Assembly: GCF_001990485.1 (NCBI RefSeq)
Contig: NZ_LBFC01000007.1
Location: 1 to 64,000, forward strand
Direction: 5' to 3'
DNA: 64,000 nucleotides
Origin: Thermosipho affectus
GTDB lineage: Bacteria > Thermotogota > Thermotogae > Thermotogales > Fervidobacteriaceae
In this document: piece by piece, positions 30,701-39,717 of the stretch
Position numbering within the stretch: the stretch's first letter is position 1
How the letters are laid out: each line of letters opens with the position of its first letter
The notes under the pieces: model-generated
Seen by the model: the letters and a program-made list of their open reading frames with translations, nothing else
Told to the model about the DNA's origin: nothing
The model's database searches: none
Program-made: the position numbers and the translations under genes

Positions 30701-30730
30701 GCTGGTCATACGACCAGCTTTTTTATTTTT
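30699..30730 (+). terminator. Intrinsic terminator after fhs
   Basis: AAGCTGGTC-ATAC-GACCAGCTT, a 9-base-pair stem starting at the fhs stop codon, is followed by TTTTATTTTT. Confidence 0.9.
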
Positions 30731-30814
30731 AAAGCATAATTTAGTAAAAAAAAGAAAATACAAATATTTTGCCTGGAAAATGATTTATGTTAGGATTTTC
30801 ACAAAATATCGGCA

Positions 30815-30843
30815 TTGAAAAATCAAGTATTTTAAGTAATAAT
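30815..30843 (+). promoter_or_regulatory. Probable promoter of gdhA
   Basis: TTGAAA (30815-30820) and, after a 17-base spacer, AATAAT (30838-30843; TAATAA with a 16-base spacer). The rest of the 179-base gap between fhs and gdhA shows no riboswitch or gene. Confidence 0.4.
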
Positions 30844-30879
30844 TTAGGTGTACTACAACACAATAGGGAGGTTTAAAAA

Positions 30880-32163
30880 ATGAAATTAAGTGAATTAGGC
30901 AGATTAGAAGCACCAGGTCCACTCTATAAAATGGCACAACATCAATTCTTAAAAGCAGCAAAACTCATGGATTTAGATCCAAACATTGGAAACTTTTTGC
31001 TTTGGCCACAAAGATCGTTGGTAGTACATTTTCCAGTAGTAATGGATGATGGTAGAGTAGAAATATTTGAAGGATATAGAGTTCAACACAATACGGCAAG
31101 AGGTCCTGCAAAAGGCGGTATAAGATATCACCCTGAAACAAATTTAGACGAAGTTTCCTCACTTGCATTCTGGATGACGTGGAAATGTGCTGTTGTTAAC
31201 CTTCCATACGGTGGAGGAAAAGGTGGAGTTAGAGTTGATCCCAAAAAGCTCTCCGAAAAGGAACTTGAGAAATTAAGTAGAAGATTCTTCTCTGAAATTC
31301 AAATGATGGTAGGTCCAACAAAGGACATCCCAGCACCTGATGTAAACACCAATGCAAAGATAATGGCTTGGTATATGGACACCTACAGCATGAACTCAGG
31401 TAATACAACACTTGGAGTCGTAACGGGTAAACCTCTTGATCTTGGTGGTTCAGAAGGAAGGCCAGAAGCAACAGGGCGTGGTGTTTCAATCAGTGCAGCA
31501 GAAGCATGTAAAGCACGTGGTATAGACATTTCCAAAGCCAAAGTAGCAATTCAAGGTTTTGGTAACGTAGGTTCGTTCTCTGCAAAGATACTTTCAGAAG
31601 AATACGGTGCAAAAATAGTAGCAGTAAGCGATGTGAGTGGTGGACTTTACAATGAAGAGGGCTTTGATGTTGACGATTTAATCAAATATAGAGATGAAAA
31701 CGGTGGATTAATCAAGGGATATCCAAAAGGAAAACCAATCTCAAACGAGGAATTACTCACATTGGATGTTGATATCTTAGTCCCAGCAGCACTTGAAAAT
31801 GCAATCACTGGAAAAATTGCAAAAGACGTCAAAGCAAAGATAATAGTCGAGGGTGCAAATGGTCCTACAACAGAAGAAGCAGAAGAAATCTTAATTGAAA
31901 AAGATGTACTTGTAGTTCCAGACATTCTAGCAAACGCTGGTGGTGTTACAGTATCTTACTTTGAATGGGTACAAGACCTTCAAAGCTTCTTCTGGGATGT
32001 AGATGATATAAGAAAGAAATTGCATAAGATTATGACTAAATCCTTCGGCGAAGTATACGCAACAAAACAAAAATACAACACAGACATGAGAACAGCTGCT
32101 TACATTGTGGCAATTGGAAGAGTTGCAGAAGCAGTCAAAAAAAGAGGATATTTCCCAATGTAA
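30880..32163 (+). CDS. gdhA: Glutamate dehydrogenase
   Basis: Interconverts glutamate and 2-oxoglutarate with ammonia and NAD(P). The 427-residue protein has RVQHNTARGPAKGGIRYHP with the glutamate-site lysines, NLPYGGGKGGVR (catalytic Lys), PAPDVNTN, and the Rossmann motif AIQGFGNVGSFSA (about 225). Length and motifs fit the hexameric bacterial/archaeal enzyme; leucine or phenylalanine dehydrogenases are shorter and differ at the glutamate-binding lysine. Monocistronic, with strong AGGGAGG Shine-Dalgarno and its own terminator. Confidence 0.95.
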   Translation: MKLSELGRLEAPGPLYKMAQHQFLKAAKLMDLDPNIGNFLLWPQRSLVVHFPVVMDDGRVEIFEGYRVQHNTARGPAKGGIRYHPETNLDEVSSLAFWMTWKCAVVNLPYGGGKGGVRVDPKKLSEKELEKLSRRFFSEIQMMVGPTKDIPAPDVNTNAKIMAWYMDTYSMNSGNTTLGVVTGKPLDLGGSEGRPEATGRGVSISAAEACKARGIDISKAKVAIQGFGNVGSFSAKILSEEYGAKIVAVSDVSGGLYNEEGFDVDDLIKYRDENGGLIKGYPKGKPISNEELLTLDVDILVPAALENAITGKIAKDVKAKIIVEGANGPTTEEAEEILIEKDVLVVPDILANAGGVTVSYFEWVQDLQSFFWDVDDIRKKLHKIMTKSFGEVYATKQKYNTDMRTAAYIVAIGRVAEAVKKRGYFPM

Positions 32164-32169
32164 AAAATA

Positions 32170-32197
32170 CCCGGGGTTATTCCCCGGGCTTGTTTTT
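32170..32197 (+). terminator. Intrinsic terminator after gdhA
   Basis: CCCGGGG-TTATT-CCCCGGG (32170-32188), a 7-base-pair GC stem, is followed by CTTGTTTTT, directly after the gdhA stop codon. Confidence 0.9.
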
Positions 32198-32225
32198 AAA
32201 AAGAAGGAAGGCTCACGCCTTCCTT
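32195..32225 (-). terminator. Intrinsic terminator after acpP
   Basis: A 9-base-pair stem AAGGAAGGC/GCCTTCCTT (32204-32225) with a 4-base loop is followed on the minus strand by CTTTTTAAAAA. It stands back to back with the gdhA terminator, so the convergent pair is well insulated. Confidence 0.88.
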
Positions 32226-32465
32226 TTATACTCTTTGACTGATTAAATCAACAATATCTTTAACCGTATTGATTTTAGAAAGATCCGAATCTTCTACTTT
32301 AATTCCAAACTCATCTTCAAATGCCATAACTAAATCTACCATATCTAAAGAATCTGCCCCTAAATCATCTGTTAAACTTTTTTCTTCCGTAACCTCATTA
32401 ACATCTACTCCAAGTTGCTCGGCTATAATTTCTTTGATTTTTTGCACTTTTTCCATAATACTCAC
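32226..32465 (-). CDS. acpP: Acyl carrier protein
   Basis: Carries growing acyl chains in fatty acid synthesis. The 79-residue protein has [28 protein letters not shown], with the phosphopantetheine serine in the DSLDMV motif (Ser38) and the typical acidic helix 2. Length is normal. It is monocistronic with a near-consensus promoter and a following hairpin; the other fab genes are not in the window. Confidence 0.97.
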   Translation of the reverse strand: MSIMEKVQKIKEIIAEQLGVDVNEVTEEKSLTDDLGADSLDMVDLVMAFEDEFGIKVEDSDLSKINTVKDIVDLISQRV

Positions 32466-32480
32466 CTCCCACTATGCAAA

Positions 32481-32509
32481 ATATTACCACATTTAAAAGT
32501 TAGTGTCAA
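32481..32509 (-). promoter_or_regulatory. Strong promoter of acpP
   Basis: The minus strand reads TTGACA (32504-32509), a 17-base spacer ending TGTGG, and TAATAT (32481-32486). It combines a consensus -35 with an extended -10, as expected for a highly expressed gene. Confidence 0.8.
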
Positions 32510-32544
32510 GTAAAAATGTTAAACTTGTTTAATTGTAACAATAA

Positions 32545-32572
32545 AATGAAAGCCAGCGTGTTTGCTAGCTTT
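32545..32572 (-). terminator. Probable terminator after the TPR protein gene
   Basis: On the minus strand AAAGCTAGC-AAACAC-GCTGGCTTT pairs over 9 positions with one G-U wobble, followed by CATTTTATTG, a few bases beyond the stop codon. Confidence 0.65.
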
Positions 32573-32578
32573 CTTTAA

Positions 32579-34126
32579 TCATAATTCGATAAATAATTTT
32601 GCCAGTTTACCAATAAATGTCTCTTCTTTTATATCGTTAATTTCCGGTTCATAGCTTAAAAGCTCCATTAGTTGTAAAATGAAATTAGGTAGATTCTCTG
32701 TTTTTTCAAAATTTTCCCAAAAATCATCCAAAGAGGTCTTTGTGTACTCAAGCATATTAATCATTTTTTTAAAAAGTGGAATATTTATATTCGAAAGCTG
32801 TTCTAGTACTTTTTCAATTATCTCAGAAAAAGGCATGCCACCAAATACTCTACCAAAATAAATGATTTGAATTACTTTGTAAAACACCACTGCTTCGTCT
32901 ATATCAAAGAGTAAAAATGAAGATTTGGCTAGATTCTTCTCTATTAAAATTGGATCGGCACCGGCAATATATCCACTTGAAATAACAAGTGCTATCCTTT
33001 GGTTAAAAGGAAAATTCCTATACCTTTCAAGTTCTCCTAAAATAACCTCTCCCTCATCGTTGGTAAAATCAAATGCATACTCAAGTTCTTTAAAAGGAAA
33101 GTGAATTTTTTCTAACTTACTCTCTATCAAATCTTTCTCTTGCCTAGCCTTTCTTAAAAAAGCAACATATTCTGGATCAAATTTTTCTAATTCGTTTAAA
33201 ATAAAGTCTTTATATCCATCAATAAATAACAAAGATTTTAAATAATTTTCCCTGTACTCTTCACCTGCAAGCTTTAAACTCTCACTTGCTTCTTCATATA
33301 ACCCCAATAATTTTTGCTGCAATCCCAACTCGTTGTAAACCTCAAAAGACGGGAAGTTTTTAGATAACTCTTTTAACACCTGCAACGCTTGAAGATGTTT
33401 TCCAAGTTTTGATAACGTATATGCCAGATTATACGCAATCTCCGGTTTATACTCAATTGACAAACCATCTTTAAAAACTTTCTCTGCTTTTTCAAATCTT
33501 TGTGTGGTATTGTACAAAACACCTAATCTAAGAAAAATTTGAGATAATTTTTCCACCTTCAAAGCTGCTTGGTATGCAATTTCCGCATCTTTATACTGAC
33601 CATTTTCAAAATACGCATCACCTACTTTTAACAAGGGAAGTGCAAAGTCCTTGTTAATCTCAAAGGCTTTCATATACATTTCAACGGATTCATCGTATTC
33701 TTTCTTTAAATACAAAACATTTCCAAGTTCGTAATATCCCAAATAAAAAGTGGGGTTAAGCGAAATAGAACGTTTTAATTCAACTTCTGCATTATCGTAA
33801 TCTCCAACTTTTGAAAATAATAATCCATAATAAAAATGGTACCTGTAATCATACATTACATTTTTTGCTTTTTCCAAAAAATTTCTTGCTTTCTCATAAT
33901 TTTCATCGTTTAAGAGTTCTTTAAACTTTTCATAATAGAAATAGGTAAGATAAGATGCCCAATATTCATTTTTCTCCACAGAATATTGAGCCTCTAATCC
34001 CCTTAGTATTACATCTAGTGGAATCTTGTTAATCTCGCTAATTAAAGGCATATCCTCAGCTAAAATGGGCAATTTAACGGGTAAATTCTGTTCTTTTGCA
34101 ATTTCTGGCTTTACAGGTAAATACAC
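32579..34126 (-). CDS. Tetratricopeptide repeat protein
   Basis: 515-residue cytoplasmic protein without signal peptide or membrane segment. Residues about 60-320 hold a series of TPR units, clearest at YHFYYGLLFSKVGDYDNAEVELKRSI, YYELGNVLYLKKEYDESVEMYMKAFEIN, LKVGDAYFENGQYKDAEIAYQAAL and LRLGVLYNTTQRFEKAEKVFKDGL. The C-terminal ~170 residues are helical and not repeat-like. Such proteins are adaptors; the partner is unknown. A GTG start is used, and a TGATAAAAT element just upstream could be an internal promoter, otherwise it is co-transcribed with the HIT gene 24 bases upstream. Confidence 0.85.
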   Translation of the reverse strand: MYLPVKPEIAKEQNLPVKLPILAEDMPLISEINKIPLDVILRGLEAQYSVEKNEYWASYLTYFYYEKFKELLNDENYEKARNFLEKAKNVMYDYRYHFYYGLLFSKVGDYDNAEVELKRSISLNPTFYLGYYELGNVLYLKKEYDESVEMYMKAFEINKDFALPLLKVGDAYFENGQYKDAEIAYQAALKVEKLSQIFLRLGVLYNTTQRFEKAEKVFKDGLSIEYKPEIAYNLAYTLSKLGKHLQALQVLKELSKNFPSFEVYNELGLQQKLLGLYEEASESLKLAGEEYRENYLKSLLFIDGYKDFILNELEKFDPEYVAFLRKARQEKDLIESKLEKIHFPFKELEYAFDFTNDEGEVILGELERYRNFPFNQRIALVISSGYIAGADPILIEKNLAKSSFLLFDIDEAVVFYKVIQIIYFGRVFGGMPFSEIIEKVLEQLSNINIPLFKKMINMLEYTKTSLDDFWENFEKTENLPNFILQLMELLSYEPEINDIKEETFIGKLAKLFIEL

Positions 34127-34150
34127 AATTGCCTTGATTTTATCATCTCC

Positions 34151-34483
34151 TTATCCTATACCTCCAAATTTTCTACCTGAAATTACGTGAAAGTGTATAT
34201 GTGGTACTTCTTGCCCCGCGTTCTTTCCATTGTTCTGCACTATTCTATATTCTTTAAACCCCAATTTATCGCTTAACTCTTTTATTATGTAAAATATCTT
34301 CCAAAAACGTCTTTGATCATCTTCGGATAATTCATGTATTTTTTCCACATGTTTTTTATAAATAATTAGAAGATGAATTGGTGCAACGGGTTTTATATCT
34401 TTTATGACTATAAAATCTTCATCTTCGTACACCTTTTCAGAAGGTATCTCATTTCTTATTATTTTACAAAAAACACAATCCAT
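34151..34483 (-). CDS. HIT family nucleotide-binding hydrolase (HinT-like)
   Basis: 110-residue histidine triad protein that hydrolyses nucleoside phosphoramidates or dinucleotides. It begins CVFCKIIRNEIPSEKVYEDEDFIVIKDIKPVAPIHLL and ends with the triad HIHFHVISG. CxxC near the N-terminus may bind zinc. Length is typical of HinT. It is 12 bases after purA and 24 before the TPR gene on the same strand, so one operon is likely. Confidence 0.94.
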   Translation of the reverse strand: MDCVFCKIIRNEIPSEKVYEDEDFIVIKDIKPVAPIHLLIIYKKHVEKIHELSEDDQRRFWKIFYIIKELSDKLGFKEYRIVQNNGKNAGQEVPHIHFHVISGRKFGGIG

Positions 34484-34495
34484 ATTTATCCCTCC

Positions 34496-35695
34496 TTATA
34501 ATTCCACTATTTGCTCAACTTTTGGACCTACTGAAATATAACTAATCTTTCTTTCCAATTCCTTTTCCAAGAAATTTACAAAATCCAAAAATTCTTGTGA
34601 ATCATGGGTTTTCCATCCCTTAAAATATTCATATATAGGTCTTGCCCTATCAAGAAGTGACATACTTTCTACTTTTGTTATTTTTTCTCCATCTACGTCG
34701 TATCCTACACAAACTGGTATTTTTTCAAAACCATTTAAGATATCACTCTTTGTCATAACTAATTCAGTAGCACCAGAAACCTTAATCGCGTATTTCATTA
34801 AAGGAATATCCAACCATCCACATCTTCTAGGTCTCCCCGTTGTCGCACCAAACTCATGTCCCATTCTTCTAAGATGTTCTCCTTCTTCACCAAGTGCTTC
34901 ACTTGGAAATGGTCCATTCCCTACCCTAGTAAGGTATGCCTTGAAAACACCTAGAAATTTGTTCACTTTGACGGGATATCCAACTCCACTTTGAATACCT
35001 GTTGTGTTACAATTTGTTCCTGTAGCAAATGGATAAGTTCCAACATCCACATCTAATAAAACCCCTTGTGTACTTTCAAATAAAATCTTATTGTTTTCAA
35101 TTAAGTCTATTATTTTTCCATGTGGAACAACAAACTTTTTAATACTTTCATAAGCCTTTAAAATACCATCATACCTATCTATTTCTATTCCATACATTTC
35201 TTTGTAAAAGTTTGACAAAAAATCCCACTTATCTACAAAGTTGTATTCAAAATCTGCAATTCTCAAACCTATTCTGTGCACTTTATCCGCATATGCAGGT
35301 CCTATACCTTTTTTCGTTGTCCCAACTGCACTTTTTCCTTTTATCTCTTCTATTTTTTTATCCAATAACTTGTGATGTGGTAAGACTACATGTGTCAAAT
35401 CAGAAATATACAATTTTGGTTCTTTTCCATTTTTCTCTTTATATTCTTCAATTTCTTTCACAAGTTGTTCAATATCAAGTACCACACCATTTGAAATAAT
35501 TGCACCAACATCGTATTTTAAGTGTATTGATGGAAGTAAATGATGTATCATTTTAAAATTTTCATATTCCACAGTATGTCCCGCGTTACTTCCTCCACTA
35601 TACCTTACAACAAAATCATAACCTTTTGAAAAAAAAGTCGTCACCTTTCCCTTTCCTTCATCCCCCCACTGCAAACCAAAAAGCACACTTTTCAA
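34496..35695 (-). CDS. purA: Adenylosuccinate synthetase
   Basis: Makes adenylosuccinate from IMP, aspartate and GTP, the first committed step to AMP. The 399-residue protein has the start block [68 protein letters not shown], and [15 protein letters not shown]. All catalytic blocks are present although it is about 30 residues shorter than the E. coli enzyme. TTG start after GAGGTGAATT. It lies 15 bases after the exported protein gene on the same strand. Confidence 0.97.
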   Translation of the reverse strand: MKSVLFGLQWGDEGKGKVTTFFSKGYDFVVRYSGGSNAGHTVEYENFKMIHHLLPSIHLKYDVGAIISNGVVLDIEQLVKEIEEYKEKNGKEPKLYISDLTHVVLPHHKLLDKKIEEIKGKSAVGTTKKGIGPAYADKVHRIGLRIADFEYNFVDKWDFLSNFYKEMYGIEIDRYDGILKAYESIKKFVVPHGKIIDLIENNKILFESTQGVLLDVDVGTYPFATGTNCNTTGIQSGVGYPVKVNKFLGVFKAYLTRVGNGPFPSEALGEEGEHLRRMGHEFGATTGRPRRCGWLDIPLMKYAIKVSGATELVMTKSDILNGFEKIPVCVGYDVDGEKITKVESMSLLDRARPIYEYFKGWKTHDSQEFLDFVNFLEKELERKISYISVGPKVEQIVEL

Positions 35696-35710
35696 ATTAA
35701 TTCACCTCAC

Positions 35711-36970
35711 TTAAAAGTTTTCTATGCTCGAAAATTTATCACTCTTTGTGTTTTCTATATTTGACAGTCTTTTAAATACCTTTGATCTTATAAGCTCAAG
35801 TTTTTTTATACTAGTATTAAAAATCTTAGCGATTGAATACATTTCCATATTTAAATTAACCACGATATTTTCCTTACCATGAAAATACATCCCCCTTTTC
35901 AAAGAAAGCATTTCTATATTTGAATGAGTCACTACAACTCTTGAAAAATCACTTGCATTAAAACTTTGAGATGAGAGAGAAAAAATATCCATATTAGTTA
36001 ATCCTTCCGCCATAAAAGTGTTGTTGTTTAACTTGTTAATAATTACCTTTCTTGTGTTTGCAATATTTAAATTAGTAATCGTAGAATTTTCCAATACCAA
36101 CAATCCTACATGTTCTACATTTAACCTGTCTACTGTTGAATCCTTAATAACCACTAAATTTGTTTTGCTTAAATTTAATATTGGTAAATTTATGTCTTTT
36201 AGAAAAACCAATTTTCCACCATTTGATGAAACTTCACCTTTATACTCCCTTCCTTCAAGATAAAATGTTCCATTTTCTTCAACTTCAAATTTCAAGTTTC
36301 CCGTAAACTTAACATTCTTTGGAACATACACTGTACCCTTTACAACTATATTTCCAACACCTATAGTTTTTAATTCAACGTTCTTCTCAAGAAGCAAAAC
36401 AGATTTTTCCGGAACAAGAATTTTTCCCACAATCTTGTAAGGAGATTTTGAACTCAAAAGTATATTCTTATCAAATATTCCAGATATAGGAGTTTTTGAA
36501 TCAAGCGGTGTAATATTTTCTACACTGGGAGGAATGTAGATAAAATTTCCTACATTTCCCGCATCATCCATACCACAGACAACCATGGGATTAACATCAT
36601 ACCTCTTAACCGTTTTTTCAAGTTTTCTTTCAAAAAAATTCAATCTACTATTATAATCTACTTCATATACCGGAGTTTTAAATATTACAAGGTTTGGATC
36701 TCTTATTGAAAAATTCACTAAAGTAGGAGGAACCGTATCAACTATGATCTTAAACAAGAATTCTTGATAACTTCCCACCAATCTCAACGAGTGTGCCCCA
36801 TCCTCAAAATCAAGCCCACTAATCCTATTTTCGGTTATTGGAATTCCATCAAAAAAACCTAGTAGTCCCTCAAATTCAATATAAACATCTTCTTTTCCTA
36901 TATACCGAGGGATGCTTAACGAAAACATACTCAAAGATATAAATAAAATGACTAGTATCGTTTTTTTCAC
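35711..36970 (-). CDS. Exported protein with beta-helix-like C-terminal repeats
   Basis: 419 residues with a clear signal peptide (MKKTILVILFISLSMFSLS). The N-terminal part (about 20-150) is beta-rich and Ig-like in look. From about 165 the sequence becomes a run of short strands rich in Asn, Ile, Val and Leu (NLVVIKDSTVDRLNVEHVG, VLENSTITNLNIANTRKVI, MDIFSLSSQSFNASDFSRVV), which suggests a right-handed beta helix. I do not recognise the family. It may be an outer-envelope (toga) or periplasmic protein. It is 1 base downstream of the metallo-hydrolase gene and upstream of purA. Confidence 0.65.
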   Translation of the reverse strand: MKKTILVILFISLSMFSLSIPRYIGKEDVYIEFEGLLGFFDGIPITENRISGLDFEDGAHSLRLVGSYQEFLFKIIVDTVPPTLVNFSIRDPNLVIFKTPVYEVDYNSRLNFFERKLEKTVKRYDVNPMVVCGMDDAGNVGNFIYIPPSVENITPLDSKTPISGIFDKNILLSSKSPYKIVGKILVPEKSVLLLEKNVELKTIGVGNIVVKGTVYVPKNVKFTGNLKFEVEENGTFYLEGREYKGEVSSNGGKLVFLKDINLPILNLSKTNLVVIKDSTVDRLNVEHVGLLVLENSTITNLNIANTRKVIINKLNNNTFMAEGLTNMDIFSLSSQSFNASDFSRVVVTHSNIEMLSLKRGMYFHGKENIVVNLNMEMYSIAKIFNTSIKKLELIRSKVFKRLSNIENTKSDKFSSIENF

Positions 36971-36971
36971 A

Positions 36972-37646
36972 TTATACCTCCAAACTTTCCCCTGGTCTTA
37001 ATACTACACAATTTACATTTAATTTCTCAACTTCCAATTTAAATCTATCCACATCAGCTTTTATCACATCCCAGGTGTTATAATGCATAGGTATTACCAT
37101 CTTTGGTTGTATAAACTCTACAGCTTTTACGGCATCATCTACATCCATAACAAAATTTCCACCAATTGGCAAAAGTGCAATATCCACACCCTTTAAAAGT
37201 TCCATATCCTTAGTAAGCCCTGTATCTCCCGCATGGTATATAGATTTCTCACCATATATTACAAATCCACCCGGATTACCCCCATATATGATGTCATGCC
37301 CTTCTATTATTCCAGAACCGTGAAGTGCAGGAGTCATCTTTAACTTTCCAAATTCAAAATTTGTTGCCCCTCCAATATGCATTGGATGTACTTTTTTCAC
37401 ACCTTTTGATTGTAGATAACTACATATTTCAAAATTTGAAATAACTGTGGCATTGAATTCTTCGGAAAGCTCTACAGTATCACCTATATGATCCCCATGT
37501 CCGTGAGTTACTAATATATAATCAATCTTTGGTAACGAAAAATTTTTTGGAAAAGATGGATTCCCTGTAATAAATGGATCAATTAAAATATTCTTCTTAT
37601 TAGTTTCCAACAAAAAAACCGCATGACCCAAAAAGGTGACTCTCAT
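36972..37646 (-). CDS. UPF0173-type metal-dependent hydrolase (metallo-beta-lactamase fold)
   Basis: 224 residues from the ATG at 37646 ([14 protein letters not shown]), chosen because AGGAGGGCG precedes it; an upstream in-frame start lacks one. Metal-binding motifs are [11 protein letters not shown] (HxHxDH), a His in ALHGSG, the Asp in HAGDTGL and the His of PMHYNTW. This is the UPF0173 group of cytosolic hydrolases with no settled substrate. It heads the minus-strand set that runs to the TPR gene, with a TTGCAA/TATAAT promoter. Confidence 0.92.
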   Translation of the reverse strand: MRVTFLGHAVFLLETNKKNILIDPFITGNPSFPKNFSLPKIDYILVTHGHGDHIGDTVELSEEFNATVISNFEICSYLQSKGVKKVHPMHIGGATNFEFGKLKMTPALHGSGIIEGHDIIYGGNPGGFVIYGEKSIYHAGDTGLTKDMELLKGVDIALLPIGGNFVMDVDDAVKAVEFIQPKMVIPMHYNTWDVIKADVDRFKLEVEKLNVNCVVLRPGESLEV

Positions 37647-37681
37647 ATTTTCGCCCTCCTTTTTACTCTTCAACATTTAAA

Positions 37682-37711
37682 ATTATACTCTAAAATAACT
37701 TTAAGTTGCAA
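37682..37711 (-). promoter_or_regulatory. Promoter of the metallo-hydrolase operon
   Basis: The minus strand reads TTGCAA (37706-37711), an 18-base spacer and TATAAT (37682-37687). It is divergent from the promoter of the GlmL-like gene, only about 20 bases away. Confidence 0.6.
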
Positions 37712-37731
37712 GAGATTTTTTATTAATTTCG

Positions 37732-37740
37732 TGATAAAAT
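37732..37740 (+). promoter_or_regulatory. Extended -10 promoter of the GlmL-like gene
   Basis: TGA then TAAAAT (37735-37740), followed by the Shine-Dalgarno GGGGGTGA and the GTG start at 37759. The 12-base string TGATAAAATCAA is shared exactly with the sdaAB promoter at 58332 and with a minus-strand site at 34134-34145. Confidence 0.55.
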
Positions 37741-37758
37741 CAATTAGGGGGTGAAAAA

Positions 37759-39126
37759 GTGAAGTTAGATCTACTTTTTGCCGAAATAGGATCAACAACA
37801 ACAGTGGTTACGGCATTTCACAATTTAGACGGTAATGTAAAAATTGTAGGACAAGGTGAACACTGGACAACTGTCAATGAAGGTGATGTAACAATAGGTA
37901 TTGAAAGGGCAATTGGAAAATTAAAAGAAAAAATCGGTGAAAAAAAACTAACTTGGGATAAATTTGCAGCATCTAGCAGTGCTGCAGGGGGATTGAAAAT
38001 GACTGTACACGGTCTTGTGTATGACATGACCGTGCGTGCCGCACGAGAAGCTGCATTAGGTGCAGGCGCAGTTATTAAATACATTACGGCGGGAAAAATG
38101 GATGACTTTCACATACAAAAAATTAAAGAAATCCAACCAAAACTCATACTTCTTGCAGGTGGTGTAGATTACGGTGAAAAGGAAACGGTGATCCACAATG
38201 CAAAAGTTCTATCAAAATTGGATTTAGATATCCCAATAATTTACGCGGGGAATGTTGCAGTTGCAGAACAGGTGGAATATATACTTAAGAATTCTGGAAA
38301 AACTGTTTTTATTACGGAAAATGTATATCCAAAAATTGACCAACTCAATGTAGAACCTACAAGGAATATAATAAAGGAAATATTCGCCCAACACATCACC
38401 AAAGCCCCGGGAATGGAAAAAATATATGAAATTGTAGATTACAATATCCACACAACACCTGGTGCTGTTATGAGAACTACCCAACTTCTTTCTGAAATTT
38501 ACGAAGATGTCCTTACCATAGATATTGGTGGCGCAACAACCGATGTAGATTCAGTAACAGAGGGAAGTAACGAAATACAGGAATTAATGATAGCACCAGA
38601 ACCAAAGGCAAAACGCACTGTAGAAGGTGATTTAGGCTTATTCGTAAACGCGCACAATGTAATCAACCTTATAGGCGAAGAAAATTTAAGACTTGAATTT
38701 CCAAATTTGTCCGAATTAAAAACAAGAATATCTCCATATCCAAAAACAGATGAAGATGAAAAATTTATCGCAAAACTTGCACTGTATTGTTTTCAACAAG
38801 GCATCAGAAGACACGTGGGAATTAAAAAACATATATACACACCACTTGGAAGAAAAGTCATAGCCGAAGGAAAAGATTTAACAGCTATTAAGTATTTATT
38901 TGGTACAGGTGGATTTTTAAGCCGCTCAAAATATGCACCACAAGTTTTAAAGTCTATAAATAATCTCTCTAAGTTACATCCGATGGATCTTTTACCACAA
39001 AATAAAGTAAAGATATTTAGGGATAAATATTATATATTTGCAGCTATCGGTGTAATATCTACGGAAATAGATAAAGACTTTGGAAAGAAGATCCTAGAAA
39101 AAGATATAGAAGAGATTGGAGGTTAA
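37759..39126 (+). CDS. glmL: GlmL/MutL family protein (mutase-associated ASKHA ATPase)
   Basis: 455-residue protein of the sugar kinase/Hsp70/actin ATPase fold found with adenosylcobalamin glutamate or ornithine mutases, where it is thought to protect or reactivate the enzyme. Motifs are LFAEIGSTTTVVTAF (phosphate 1), AASSSAAGGLKMTVHGLVYDMTVRAAREAALGAGA, LLAGGVDYG, and DVLTIDIGGATTDVDSV (phosphate 2). The mutase genes themselves are not nearby: the neighbours are a Nudix gene and ispE. Substrate class is therefore open. GTG start after GGGGGTGA. Confidence 0.85.
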   Translation: MKLDLLFAEIGSTTTVVTAFHNLDGNVKIVGQGEHWTTVNEGDVTIGIERAIGKLKEKIGEKKLTWDKFAASSSAAGGLKMTVHGLVYDMTVRAAREAALGAGAVIKYITAGKMDDFHIQKIKEIQPKLILLAGGVDYGEKETVIHNAKVLSKLDLDIPIIYAGNVAVAEQVEYILKNSGKTVFITENVYPKIDQLNVEPTRNIIKEIFAQHITKAPGMEKIYEIVDYNIHTTPGAVMRTTQLLSEIYEDVLTIDIGGATTDVDSVTEGSNEIQELMIAPEPKAKRTVEGDLGLFVNAHNVINLIGEENLRLEFPNLSELKTRISPYPKTDEDEKFIAKLALYCFQQGIRRHVGIKKHIYTPLGRKVIAEGKDLTAIKYLFGTGGFLSRSKYAPQVLKSINNLSKLHPMDLLPQNKVKIFRDKYYIFAAIGVISTEIDKDFGKKILEKDIEEIGG

Positions 39127-39129
39127 ACA

Positions 39130-39717
39130 ATGTATGAAAATGAAAAAGTATTAGTTATCCCAACCAAAGAAGTAGAGAAATTATGTAACAAAAAAACAGG
39201 TCTAATTAAAGTCCCAGAATATGATATAATTTCAATAATAAAAGAATATGGTAAATTCGTAGATAGAAATACTGCAGAAAACGATGAAACAATTAGACAA
39301 GTAATTCCATATATAATTTTAATGGAAAACAACAAATTTCTCCTCTTTAAAAGAACTACTGCCCAAGGGGAAAAAAGATTACACAATAAAGTTACAATAG
39401 GTGTTGGAGGACATATAAATACAGAAGACTCTGTAGAACCTATTGAGGCATTAAAAAAAGGAATGATAAGGGAAATAAACGAAGAAGTTGATGTTGAAAT
39501 CAAAAATATAGAGTATCTAGGATTAATCAATGTAACTGACAATCCGGTAAGCAGAGTACACGTAGGACTTTGCTATATTGCAAATGTTAAGTATTTTGGT
39601 TTAAAGGAAAAGGAAAAATTCATTGAAATATTTTCAGATAATCCAGGCAGATATTTTGAGGAGATGGAAGGATGGAGCAAAGTAGTGGTGCAATCGTTAG
39701 ATCATATGCAAAAATAA
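39130..39717 (+). CDS. Nudix family hydrolase
   Basis: 195 residues; cleaves a nucleoside diphosphate linked to some group X, the substrate not being predictable. The Nudix helix is seen as KKGMIREINEEVDVEI (REINEEVDV for the REUxEExGU core, with Asp for Gly) after GVGGHINTED; an insertion separates the first Gly block from the helix, as in the predicted phosphoesterase branch. It begins 3 bases after the GlmL-like gene and overlaps ispE by 46 bases. Confidence 0.8.
   Translation: MYENEKVLVIPTKEVEKLCNKKTGLIKVPEYDIISIIKEYGKFVDRNTAENDETIRQVIPYIILMENNKFLLFKRTTAQGEKRLHNKVTIGVGGHINTEDSVEPIEALKKGMIREINEEVDVEIKNIEYLGLINVTDNPVSRVHVGLCYIANVKYFGLKEKEKFIEIFSDNPGRYFEEMEGWSKVVVQSLDHMQK

Noticed and set aside
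30731-30879. Riboswitch before gdhA
   Set aside because: No stable stems or known aptamer pattern, only a plausible promoter.
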